Positions 1 through 6,085 of a stretch of DNA of 9,243 nt are shown in pieces. Numbering within the stretch: the first letter of the stretch is position 1; each line of letters starts with the position of its first letter. The notes beneath the pieces were generated by a model. That model made no database searches. It worked only from the letters and a program-made list of their open reading frames with translations, and was not told the DNA's origin. The DNA comes from Acidimicrobiia bacterium (GTDB taxonomy: Bacteria; Actinomycetota; Acidimicrobiia; Acidimicrobiales; Bin134). The stretch is taken from positions 1 to 9,243 of the forward strand of contig VYDF01000261.1 of assembly GCA_009843565.1 (NCBI GenBank), read 5' to 3'. A program made the position numbers and the translations under genes.

Positions 1-344
1 TGCTGTCGGATGGAGGGGATTTGGAGGAGTACGTGGACTTGTTCACGGACGACGCCCGATGGGAGATGCCGGGTGGAGAGTTGCAGGGGCGGGACAATCT
101 CCTGGCCGGGGCTATAGAGCGCCGGGCGGCCGGGACGGTCGGGCCTGGGAGCAATACGCGGCATGTGATTGCTACGCAGTCGGTGGTGGTGGACGGTGAA
201 AAGGCCGAATCCGATGCCTATTGGCAGTTTTGGGTGAACACCGCCTCTGAGCCAACGGTTGCGCTGTTTGGAACCTACCGAGACCGCTTGGTTCGCACGG
301 ATGGCGGTTGGAAGCTAGCTCACCGCGTCATTTCGTTCGGATAG
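1..344 (+). CDS. SnoaL/NTF2-like domain protein (5' truncated by window edge)
   Basis: The reading frame is open from the first base and stops at TAG 342-344, so the true start lies upstream; a TTG at 21 is in frame but falls inside the conserved domain. The visible 113 or so residues fit the SnoaL-like/NTF2-like cone fold: a 'DLEEYVDLFTDDARWEMPGG' opening, a GRDNLL segment, TRHVI in the middle, and a C-terminal 'YRDRLVRTDGGWKLAHR' strand pair. This pattern is typical of the SnoaL_4-type subgroup. Family members include small cyclases, isomerases, dehydratases and ring-hydroxylating dioxygenase small subunits, and many have no known reaction. It lies 11 nt before an SDR gene on the same strand, so a shared transcript and pathway are likely. 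The fold is fairly sure; the reaction and substrate are not. Confidence 0.8.
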   Translation, partial: LSDGGDLEEYVDLFTDDARWEMPGGELQGRDNLLAGAIERRAAGTVGPGSNTRHVIATQSVVVDGEKAESDAYWQFWVNTASEPTVALFGTYRDRLVRTDGGWKLAHRVISFG

Positions 345-355
345 CACAGCGCCGC

Positions 356-1144
356 ATGTCGGAAACCGATCGGGGAGTTCTCAAAGGCCGGGTGGCGGTG
401 GTCACCGGCGGCGGCCGGGGTATCGGTCGGGCCATTGCTCTGGGGATGGCCCGCGAGGGAGCGTCTGTGGTGGTGTCGTCCCGAACGCAGGAGCAGCTTG
501 ATGCGGTTGTGGCCGAGATTGAAGGCACCGGAAGCCAGGGAGTGGCGGTGGTGGCCGACGCCGCTGATGAAGACCAAGCCCGGTCACCAGTTCGGGCCGC
601 GGTGGCCGAGCTTGGGCGGGTTGACATATTGGTCAACAACGTGGGGGGATCATCGGGAGGGAACCACGACCCGTTCTCAGGAGATGCCGAGGCATTCATG
701 GGGACTCTGCGGTTGAACTTGATTTCGGCCTTTTGGACCAGCCAAGAGGCATTGCCACCCATGCGAGAGCAGGGGCACGGTCGCATCATCAATATTGGCT
801 CGGGTGCCTCCAAGAGGGCGGCGGCCAGCGTGGGCTATACCTCAGCCAAGCACGGCCTTGTCGGCCTCACCAAGCAACTGGCGATGGCGGCGGCGCCGTT
901 TGGGATCACGGTGAACTGCCTCTGTCCGGGGTGGACCAACACCGCATTGGTGGACTTCGAGCGTTTGGCTGCGGCTAAGGGAATCACCGCCGCACAAGCA
1001 GAAGCCAACGCCCATGCCGAAAGTGCCCAGGGCCGGATTCTGGAGCCCGAGGAGCTAGCTCCCATGGCCGTGCTGTTGGCCTCCGAAGCGGGCGGGGGAA
1101 TCACCGGACAAGTGATCAGCGTGGATGGGGGCTATCGCCTCTGA
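356..1144 (+). CDS. SDR-family NAD(P)-dependent oxidoreductase
   Basis: A 262-residue classical short-chain dehydrogenase/reductase, predicted cytosolic, which would oxidise an alcohol or reduce a ketone with NAD(P). The cofactor motif TGGGRGIG is at residues 17-24, NNVGG at 94-98, the probable catalytic serine is S149 (INIGSG), and the YxxxK pair is Y161/K165 (YTSAK). The C-terminus ends in the usual ITGQVISVDGGY. Length is normal for the family. I chose ATG 356 over an in-frame start at 308 because 308 overlaps the previous gene and adds residues before the usual N-terminus; the SD is weak. An arginine follows the glycine motif and 'SSR' ends beta-2, which may favour NADP, but this is inference. 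S149 to Y161 is 12 residues, one fewer than in FabG. It resembles FabG-like enzymes, but lying between SnoaL-like and TauD-like genes it is more likely a catabolic or tailoring enzyme. Substrate unknown. Confidence 0.93.
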   Translation: MSETDRGVLKGRVAVVTGGGRGIGRAIALGMAREGASVVVSSRTQEQLDAVVAEIEGTGSQGVAVVADAADEDQARSPVRAAVAELGRVDILVNNVGGSSGGNHDPFSGDAEAFMGTLRLNLISAFWTSQEALPPMREQGHGRIINIGSGASKRAAASVGYTSAKHGLVGLTKQLAMAAAPFGITVNCLCPGWTNTALVDFERLAAAKGITAAQAEANAHAESAQGRILEPEELAPMAVLLASEAGGGITGQVISVDGGYRL

Positions 1145-1182
1145 TGTCCAAGTAGGACTACGGTACTGATGGGCTATTGCGC

Positions 1183-1186
1183 GGAG
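1183..1186 (+). promoter_or_regulatory. Ribosome binding site deciding the TauD-like start
   Basis: GGAG sits 8 nt before ATG 1195. This supports ATG 1195 over an in-frame TTG at 1177, which lies upstream of the SD itself. Confidence 0.6.
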
Positions 1187-1194
1187 TTGATCAC

Positions 1195-2037
1195 ATGGCT
1201 TTGATCACGGTCACCGAAGATCTGAGGGTCACACCGATAACCGGGGTCGTTGGTGCCTACGTGGAGGGCGTGGACCTGTGTCTGCACTTGGACGACCCGG
1301 CTTGGCATGAACGGCTGAAGGAACTGCTGTTCACCTTTGGGGTGATCGCTATCCGAGATCAGAACCTCACCCCGGTCCAGCACAAGGCGATCGGGGAGAT
1401 CTTCGGATCGCTGCACACCCACCCGTTTGCGGTCAACATGCCCGAACATCCCGAGATCCTCATCCTGGACACCACCGAGATGAACAAAGTGCTGAAGTGG
1501 CACGCAGACGTGACCTTTGAGGCTGAGCCACCCTTGGCGTCGTTCCTGTACGCCTTCGAAGTGCCCCCGGTGGGGGGCGACACCCTCTTCACCAACGCTC
1601 AAGCGGCCTACGAGGCGCTGTCTCCGGAATGGCAGCAGCGGCTGGAAGGGCTGCGGGCGGTTCACTCCAGCACCGCGACCTTCGGTCCGCAGGGCACATA
1701 CAAACGCCACTGGGACAAGCCCCGCCACGAGCATCCCGATGTGGACAACACGCACCCGGTGGTACACACCCATCCCTACAACGGGCGTCGGGGGCTGTAT
1801 GTGAACTCGCAGTTCACCGTGGCCATCGAGGGCATGGACCCGGCGGAGAGCCGCTGGCTTTTGGAGTTCCTGTGGGATCACATCGCCAGCGTTCAGTTCC
1901 AGTGCCGGGTGCAATGGGAGCCGGGCACCCTCACCATCTGGGACAACCGAGCCGTGCAGCACGCTGCTGTTCCCGACTGGACGGAGGGGCGCCGCTTCAT
2001 GCACCGGGTCACCGTGAAAGGTCCACCAATCGAGTAA
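1195..2037 (+). CDS. TauD/TfdA-family Fe(II)/2-oxoglutarate-dependent dioxygenase
   Basis: A 280-residue enzyme expected to couple oxidative decarboxylation of 2-oxoglutarate to hydroxylation of a substrate; in TauD and TfdA this releases sulfite or cleaves an ether. The iron triad is clear: H103-x-D105 (KWHADVTF) and the distal H256 (NRAVQHAA). R267 and R271 follow H256 by 11 and 15 residues, the same spacing as TauD H255/R266/R270, where these arginines bind 2-oxoglutarate and the substrate sulfonate. An LHTHP segment at 73-77 resembles the substrate-contacting LHxHP segment of TauD. TLFTN (130-134) and LYVNSQFT (201-208) are also family hallmarks. Length matches TauD (about 283). A GGAG SD supports ATG 1195. 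It lies 50 nt after the SDR gene. The dioxygenase fold and chemistry are confident; taurine, another sulfonate, an aryloxy acid or another substrate cannot be decided here. Confidence 0.93.
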   Translation: MALITVTEDLRVTPITGVVGAYVEGVDLCLHLDDPAWHERLKELLFTFGVIAIRDQNLTPVQHKAIGEIFGSLHTHPFAVNMPEHPEILILDTTEMNKVLKWHADVTFEAEPPLASFLYAFEVPPVGGDTLFTNAQAAYEALSPEWQQRLEGLRAVHSSTATFGPQGTYKRHWDKPRHEHPDVDNTHPVVHTHPYNGRRGLYVNSQFTVAIEGMDPAESRWLLEFLWDHIASVQFQCRVQWEPGTLTIWDNRAVQHAAVPDWTEGRRFMHRVTVKGPPIE

Positions 2038-2048
2038 ACAGAGCCGCA

Positions 2049-2303
2049 GTGGAGATTGCGGCCTTTCAACAGCTCATGGACGACCTGTACGGTCCCCAAG
2101 ACCGGGAGCGGGGCATCCCCGCCACGGTGGCGTGGCTGTGCGAGGAGCTGGGCGAGCTGGCCCAGGCTGTGCGCAAGGGCGATGATGCGGAGCGGTTGCA
2201 CGAGCTGGGAGATGTGCTGGCTTGGCTGGCGTCGTTGGCCAATCAGCTTGGACTGAGTTTGGAAGAGGCGGCGTTGAGGTACCGGGACAATCCGCCTCGC
2301 TAG
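2049..2303 (+). CDS. MazG-like nucleotide pyrophosphohydrolase (minimal, 84 aa)
   Basis: A small all-alpha NTP pyrophosphohydrolase of the MazG superfamily, which would hydrolyse (d)NTPs to NMP and pyrophosphate using Mg2+, often as house-cleaning of aberrant nucleotides. The metal-binding signature is visible: E32/E33 and E36 in CEELGELAQ, then E52 and D55 in HELGDVLAW, giving the EExxE...ExxD arrangement. The start is GTG 2049, 11 nt after the dioxygenase stop; it gives the usual N-terminal helix (EIAAFQQLM), whereas the internal ATG at 2076 would cut it. Many relatives of this short type continue past the last helix into a Cys-rich tail (CPRC-like); here the protein ends in NPPR with no cysteines. 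Its position after the dioxygenase looks like read-through rather than a shared pathway. Its stop overlaps the stop of asd on the other strand. Fold confident, substrate unknown. Confidence 0.85.
   Translation: MEIAAFQQLMDDLYGPQDRERGIPATVAWLCEELGELAQAVRKGDDAERLHELGDVLAWLASLANQLGLSLEEAALRYRDNPPR
2300..2303. other. Interlocked convergent stop codons in CTAG (mazG-like / asd)
   Basis: The palindrome CTAG supplies TAG for the plus-strand gene (2301-2303) and TAG for asd on the minus strand (2300-2302). The two coding regions overlap by 4 nt tail to tail, so there is no intergenic terminator; any termination signal must lie inside the opposite gene. Confidence 0.95.
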
Positions 2304-3319
2304 GCGGTGACCAGCGTCTCAGCAATCTGAATGGCGTTGAGGGCGGCGCCTTTGCGCAGGTTGTCGCCCGCTACAAAGAGAGACAGGCCGTGGGGAACGG
2401 TGGGGTCGGTGCGAATGCGGCCAACCATCGTGGGGTCGATGCCTGCGGCGGCCAGCGGAGTGGGGGCTTTTTCGACCACGACGCCGGAAGCAGCGGAAAG
2501 CAGTTCGGTAGCCCGCTGGGGGCTGAGAGGGTGGCGGAATTCAGCGTTGATGGCCAGACAGTGGCCGGTGAACACCGGCACCCGGACACAGGTGGCGCTC
2601 ACCGCTAGATCAGGGAGCTCGAGGATCTTGCGGCTCTCATCGGTCAGCTTGCGCTCCTCGGAGGTCTCACCAGAACCGTCGTCGATCCAGGAGCCGCACT
2701 CGGGGACCACGTTGAAGGCGATGGGCGCCGCGAACACCGACGGCGAGGGGAACGAGGCGGACTGCCCGTCGTGGGTGAGGCCAATGGCGTCGTCGGCCAC
2801 CTTGCGCACCTGCTCGTCCAGCTCGGCAACGCCGGCCAGACCGCCTCCGGACACCGCCTGATATGAGGAGATCACCAGTCGGCGCAATCCGGCCTCGACA
2901 GCCAGCGGCTTGAGCACGGGCATGGCCACCATGGTGGTGCAGTTGGGATTGGCCACGATTCCCTTGGGAATCTCGGCCAGAGCGTGGGCGTTGACCTCGG
3001 GCACCACCAAGGGCACGTCGGGGTCCATCCGCCACGCCGAGGAATTGTCGATCACCGTGGCTCCGGCTTCGGCCACTCGGGGGGCCAGCTCCTTGGACGT
3101 GCCCCCGCCGGCGGAGAACAAGGCGATGTCCACCCCCCGGTAGTCGGCGGTGGCGGCATCTTCTACTACCAGATCTCGATCTCGCCACGACATGGTGCGA
3201 CCGGCGGAGCGGGCCGAGGCCAGCACCCGCAACTCGTCAACTGGGAAATTGCGCTCATCCAGCAGGCGGAGCATCACCCCGCCCACTTGGCCGGTGGCAC
3301 CGACAACCGCGACTCTCAC
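2300..3319 (-). CDS. asd: Aspartate-semialdehyde dehydrogenase
   Basis: A 339-residue cytosolic enzyme that reduces L-aspartyl-4-phosphate to L-aspartate-4-semialdehyde with NADPH, the second step to lysine/diaminopimelate, threonine and methionine. The N-terminal Rossmann motif GATGQVG spans residues 7-13. The catalytic cysteine is C127 (NPNCTTM), with Q154 in SSYQAVSGGG, substrate-binding R246 (VRVPVF) and H253 (TGHCLAI), matching E. coli C135/Q162/R267/H274 in order. DNSSAWRMD (91-99) is another family signature. Length is typical of the Gram-positive form. The start is GTG 3319, supported by an AGGA SD 8 nt upstream. It follows aspartokinase by 41 nt on the same strand, the classic actinobacterial ask-asd order, so co-transcription is very likely. 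Its stop interlocks with that of the convergent mazG-like gene. Confidence 0.97.
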   Translation of the reverse strand: MRVAVVGATGQVGGVMLRLLDERNFPVDELRVLASARSAGRTMSWRDRDLVVEDAATADYRGVDIALFSAGGGTSKELAPRVAEAGATVIDNSSAWRMDPDVPLVVPEVNAHALAEIPKGIVANPNCTTMVAMPVLKPLAVEAGLRRLVISSYQAVSGGGLAGVAELDEQVRKVADDAIGLTHDGQSASFPSPSVFAAPIAFNVVPECGSWIDDGSGETSEERKLTDESRKILELPDLAVSATCVRVPVFTGHCLAINAEFRHPLSPQRATELLSAASGVVVEKAPTPLAAAGIDPTMVGRIRTDPTVPHGLSLFVAGDNLRKGAALNAIQIAETLVTA

Positions 3320-3327
3320 AATGGCAA

Positions 3328-3331
3328 TCCT
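3328..3331 (-). promoter_or_regulatory. asd ribosome binding site
   Basis: AGGA on the minus strand, 8 nt before GTG 3319, fixing the asd start. It lies just 3' of the inverted repeat at 3334-3350, so folding of that repeat could affect its exposure (inference). Confidence 0.6.
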
Positions 3332-3333
3332 AC

Positions 3334-3350
3334 TTTCGGAGGCTCCGAAA
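3334..3350 (-). repeat. Inverted repeat in the aspartokinase-asd gap
   Basis: A perfect 8-bp inverted repeat (TTTCGGAG / CTCCGAAA) with one central base fills much of the 41-nt gap between the two genes. In RNA it could fold as a 6-bp stem TTTCGG/CCGAAA with a 5-nt loop, starting 10 nt after the aspartokinase stop and ending about 14 nt before the asd GTG. There is no U-run after it, so it is not a standard intrinsic terminator. It may be a processing or stabilising hairpin, or a protein-binding palindrome; the role is not known. Confidence 0.55.
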
Positions 3351-3360
3351 ACTGCTGCCG

Positions 3361-3837
3361 TTATCGGGCCAAGTCGAACGCCTCGTGCAGCGCTTGGGTG
3401 GCCTTGTCAGCATGATCTTGGCGAATCACGCAGCTGATGCGAATCGGGGACGTGGAGATCATCTCGATGTTGATCTGGTTCTCCGACAGGGTTTCGAACA
3501 TGGTGGCGGCTACGCCGGGATGCGACTTCATCCCCGCACCCACCAGGCTTATCCGAGCGATGTCGTGGTCGGCGGTCACGCCAGTGGCGCCGATGTCGTC
3601 GGCCACCTTCCGGGTGATGTCGGCAGCAGTGTCGGCGTCGCCGTCGGGAACAGTGAACGAGATGTCGGTGATGCCGTGCTCCGAGGCATTCTGCACGATC
3701 ATGTCCACGTTCACGCCGGCGTCGGCCAGCTTACGGAACATGGCCGCGGCCACGCCGGGGCGATCGGCCACACCGGTTACGGTGATCTTGGCCTCCGAGG
3801 TGTCGGGAGTGACTGATCGGATGATGGGTTGCTCCAT
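3361..3837 (-). other. Probable aspartokinase beta subunit from an internal start
   Basis: The in-frame ATG at 3837 (M247 of the full protein) would give a 158-residue product containing only the two ACT domains. It is preceded by AAAGAGGAG with 6 nt spacing, the strongest SD in the window. In Corynebacterium and Bacillus, class-type alpha2beta2 aspartokinases make the beta subunit exactly this way from within the alpha gene, at an equivalent Met-Glu position (MEEAVL... in Corynebacterium, MEQPII here). The site and SD are seen; production of the subunit is inferred by homology. Confidence 0.75.
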
Positions 3838-4575
3838 GGAGGGCTCCTCTTTGACCACCCAGGTGCCCTGCTCCCAGGTGAATGCGGATCGTATGTGCAG
3901 CTTGACCCCGTAGTTTTGGGCTACTTCGACGGAGCGCATCGCCGGCTTGGGACAGCCCACCGCGGTCATTTCCAGCAGCTCGTCGAACGAAATGCTGGGT
4001 ATTTTGCGGGCTTCAGGGCACACCCGGGGATCGGTGGTGAACACCCCGGACACATCGGTGTACAGCTCACAAGCATCAGCGCCCAGGGTGTGCGCCAGCG
4101 CCACCGCCGTAGTATCAGAGCCGCCCCGTCCCAAGAACGTCACATCGTTCTCGGTGCTCACTCCCTGCGAACCGGCCACCACCGGCACCCGGTTTGCCTC
4201 CAGGGCGGCCTGAACCCGGCTGGGGGTGATCTCCAGGATTTTGGCGTTGCCATGGTTGGTGTCGGTGATGAAGCCGGCCTGGCTGCCGGTGAAGGAGTCG
4301 GCGGGCACGCCCAGGTCGTGGAGGGCCATGCAAACCAAGGCACAGGCCTTGCGCTCGCCAGCGGTGATGAGCATGTCCAGTTCCCGTCCGGGCAGGGTTT
4401 CGGACACCGCTGATGCCAGCGACAGCAGATCGTCGGTCTCCTTGCCCATGGCGCTGATCACAAGCACCACATGATCACCCCGGTCTCGACACCGGCGCAC
4501 GTGGTCGGCCACCTCGCGGATGCGGTCGGCGTTAGCCACCGACGTGCCGCCGAACTTCTGCACCACTAAGGCCAC
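3361..4575 (-). CDS. lysC: Aspartokinase, catalytic domain plus two ACT regulatory domains
   Basis: A 404-residue kinase that phosphorylates L-aspartate with ATP to aspartyl-4-phosphate, the committing step of the aspartate family. The kinase domain begins with QKFGGTSV (residues 6-13) and contains TAGER (71-75), FTGSQAG (95-101) and GRGGSDTTA (149-157). ACT domains follow at about 264-330 (VTGVADRPGVAAAMF ... GITDIS) and 341-404 (LVGAGMKSHPGVAA ... STSPIRIS). The loop around N296-S306 resembles the lysine/threonine effector region of the Corynebacterium enzyme, so feedback inhibition is likely. The start is GTG 4575, giving the typical MALVVQKFGG; a longer open frame upstream lacks family similarity and would run into the divergent promoter region. 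It is about 17 residues shorter than the 421-residue Corynebacterium protein. There is no SD, but TAGCGT lies 8 nt upstream, suggesting a leaderless mRNA. It is the first gene of an operon with asd and probably also encodes a separate beta subunit from M247. Confidence 0.97.
   Translation of the reverse strand: MALVVQKFGGTSVANADRIREVADHVRRCRDRGDHVVLVISAMGKETDDLLSLASAVSETLPGRELDMLITAGERKACALVCMALHDLGVPADSFTGSQAGFITDTNHGNAKILEITPSRVQAALEANRVPVVAGSQGVSTENDVTFLGRGGSDTTAVALAHTLGADACELYTDVSGVFTTDPRVCPEARKIPSISFDELLEMTAVGCPKPAMRSVEVAQNYGVKLHIRSAFTWEQGTWVVKEEPSMEQPIIRSVTPDTSEAKITVTGVADRPGVAAAMFRKLADAGVNVDMIVQNASEHGITDISFTVPDGDADTAADITRKVADDIGATGVTADHDIARISLVGAGMKSHPGVAATMFETLSENQINIEMISTSPIRISCVIRQDHADKATQALHEAFDLAR
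3844..3852 (-). promoter_or_regulatory. Internal ribosome binding site for aspartokinase beta
   Basis: AAAGAGGAG on the minus strand inside the aspartokinase gene, followed by CCCTCC and then ATG 3837. The codons read K-E-E-P-S-M. The spacing of 6 nt is optimal, and it is stronger than the SD of any full-length gene in the window. Confidence 0.7.
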
Positions 4576-4583
4576 GACACAAA

Positions 4584-4589
4584 ACGCTA
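4584..4589 (-). promoter_or_regulatory. Putative -10 of a leaderless aspartokinase promoter
   Basis: TAGCGT (TANNNT pattern) on the minus strand ends 8 nt before GTG 4575. With the usual -10 to start-site distance, transcription would begin at or very near the start codon. No SD lies between. I see no good -35 at 17 bp, so this rests on spacing and on the parallel cases at the other divergent genes. Confidence 0.4.
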
Positions 4590-4640
4590 CCGGCCCTTGA
4601 TCGCTACTCCGGTGGTTGTATTCCGAGTTTTTTTGGCCGC

Positions 4641-4646
4641 TAAGTT
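4641..4646 (+). promoter_or_regulatory. Putative -10 of a leaderless promoter for the tandem cyclophilin
   Basis: TAAGTT (TANNNT) is followed by 7 nt and then ATG 4654, with no SD. A TTGTAT at 4616-4621 could serve as -35, although the 19-bp spacer is long. A run of seven T at 4628-4634 lies in the spacer. The arrangement fits a leaderless transcript. Confidence 0.4.
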
Positions 4647-4653
4647 TCCACCG

Positions 4654-6045
4654 ATGGCCACCAACAAACGGCAGCGGCAGCGGCAGCATCGACAGGTTGC
4701 CCAGCAGAAGGCCAAGGCGACCGCAGTCCGTGGTCGAATCCGCTCCCGTGGAGTGCGGATCTCACTGATAGCCGCGGCAGTCGTGGTGGCCGTGGTGATT
4801 CTCTGGCTATGGGCTCAAGGTGGTGACGACGAGTCCCCTGAGGTCGAATCCGAAACCGTCGTCTTTCCCGAGCTTCCCCCGCCTCCGGCTCCAGGCGGGG
4901 AGCGGACATTCGAATCGGCCCCGGACCAGTTCCTAGATCCTGAACGTCGATATTCGGCGGTGTTCGACACCAGCCAAGGGCTCATCCGGGTGAGGCTCGA
5001 TCAAGGGTTGTCACCGGAGGCTGTGAACGCTTTCGCGGTATTGGCCGACGAGGGCTACTACGACGGAACGGCCATCTTCTACACCGATGACGTCGAAGGG
5101 TACATCCAAGGCGGATCGCCCCACACCAACTCCGCCGACGATCCGGGCCCCGGATTCACCGTTCCACCGGGCGAGCCGGCCGAATACCAGGCGGGCCAGT
5201 TCTTGTGGTCGGCCGAGGGCAGCTCCACCGGGCAGTTCCTGTTCGCGGCCAAGGACGACTTTCAGCCTTCCCAAGCGGTATCCGGTCTCGCAGTTCTGGG
5301 CGAGATCGAGGAAAGCGGCTTGGGATTGGTTCGATCCATCTTGAACAGCCACGTCGACAACCCCGCCACCGCCTTCGGCGGTCGGCCGTCGGAGTTGGTC
5401 ATCATCAACTCCATCGACATACAAGCCGCCGACACCACCTCTGAAGGGAGCATTGATTTGAGCGGATGTCCACCAGCAGACGGATCTGGACCCCAGGTTC
5501 TGGACTTCGACGGTCCACACCCCATGTGCTTGGACGCATCCAAGCAGTACACCGCGGTGTTTGACACCACCGCGGGGGAAATGAGGATTGCCCTCGACAT
5601 GGTCAACACGCCGATCACGGCCAACAACTTCGCGGTGCTGGCCCGATACCACTACTACGACAACACCCTGTTGTTCCGTACCGACCCCGGCATCGGAATC
5701 ATCCAGGGCGGAGCGCCCCACAACAACTCGCCATCTGATCGCGGGCCGGGTTACACCATCCCCGATGAGGGAGCGGGGTTCACCTACGAGCCGGGCCAGA
5801 TCGTGATGGCTCGCACGGCGGCGCCCAACAGCGCCAGCGCCCAGTTCTTCTTCGCGGTCAATGAGCAGACTGCTCGACTCAACAGCCAAGGCACCTACGT
5901 GGTGTTCGGCCAGATGGACGAGCAGAGCCTGGGAGTGGCCGAGGCCATCTTGGCCAGCCACGTCGACCAGCCCAACAACCCGCTGGGAGGCGGGCCCGAA
6001 CCCCAGGTGATCGTTAACTCGGTAACCATCGAAGAATCCGGCTAG
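4654..6045 (+). CDS. Membrane-anchored tandem cyclophilin-type peptidyl-prolyl isomerase
   Basis: A 463-residue protein with an Arg/Lys/Gln-rich cytoplasmic N-terminus (1-35), one transmembrane helix at about 36-54 with positive charges inside, an acidic and Pro-rich linker (58-90), and two cyclophilin-like domains facing outside: about 99-256 and 298-461. The domains share order and wording (AVFDT, NAFAVLA/NNFAVLA, YYD, QGG, PHTNS/PHNNS, GPGFT/GPGYT, VNS/INS), so they arose by duplication. Domain 2 keeps FR-TDPG-IIQGG (340-353) and SAQFFF (395-400), close to the active-site strands FHRxxPGFxxQGG and GSQFFI. Domain 1 has FYTDD in place of the FHR arginine and TGQFLF for SQFFF, so it may be catalytically weak. 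Cys272 and Cys292 between the domains could form a disulfide. Start ATG 4654 was chosen over an in-frame ATG at 4597 because the latter's extra residues are not protein-like. Expected role: folding or scaffolding of exported proteins. Confidence 0.9.
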   Translation: MATNKRQRQRQHRQVAQQKAKATAVRGRIRSRGVRISLIAAAVVVAVVILWLWAQGGDDESPEVESETVVFPELPPPPAPGGERTFESAPDQFLDPERRYSAVFDTSQGLIRVRLDQGLSPEAVNAFAVLADEGYYDGTAIFYTDDVEGYIQGGSPHTNSADDPGPGFTVPPGEPAEYQAGQFLWSAEGSSTGQFLFAAKDDFQPSQAVSGLAVLGEIEESGLGLVRSILNSHVDNPATAFGGRPSELVIINSIDIQAADTTSEGSIDLSGCPPADGSGPQVLDFDGPHPMCLDASKQYTAVFDTTAGEMRIALDMVNTPITANNFAVLARYHYYDNTLLFRTDPGIGIIQGGAPHNNSPSDRGPGYTIPDEGAGFTYEPGQIVMARTAAPNSASAQFFFAVNEQTARLNSQGTYVVFGQMDEQSLGVAEAILASHVDQPNNPLGGGPEPQVIVNSVTIEESG

Positions 6046-6085
6046 TCCCGCAGCCTGGCCTCGCTGGGTGGGGCAGAGTATTGGG

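Noticed and set aside
356..1144. SDR as FabG of fatty acid synthesis
   Set aside because: Motifs are shared by the whole SDR family; no acyl carrier protein or other fatty acid synthesis genes adjoin it, and the Ser-Tyr spacing is one residue shorter than in FabG.
1159..1164. TACGGT as a -10 for a separate promoter of the TauD-like gene
   Set aside because: It fits TANNNT but has no plausible -35 at 16-18 bp and lies 30 nt from the start; too weak to list.
4628..4634. Run of seven T as an intrinsic terminator
   Set aside because: No stem precedes it on the plus strand, and it lies between two divergent genes where no terminator is needed.
4576..4689. N-terminal extension of aspartokinase to 4689
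   Set aside because: The extra 38 residues have no similarity to aspartokinases, cross the divergent promoter region and enter the cyclophilin coding sequence. GTG 4575 gives the canonical N-terminus.
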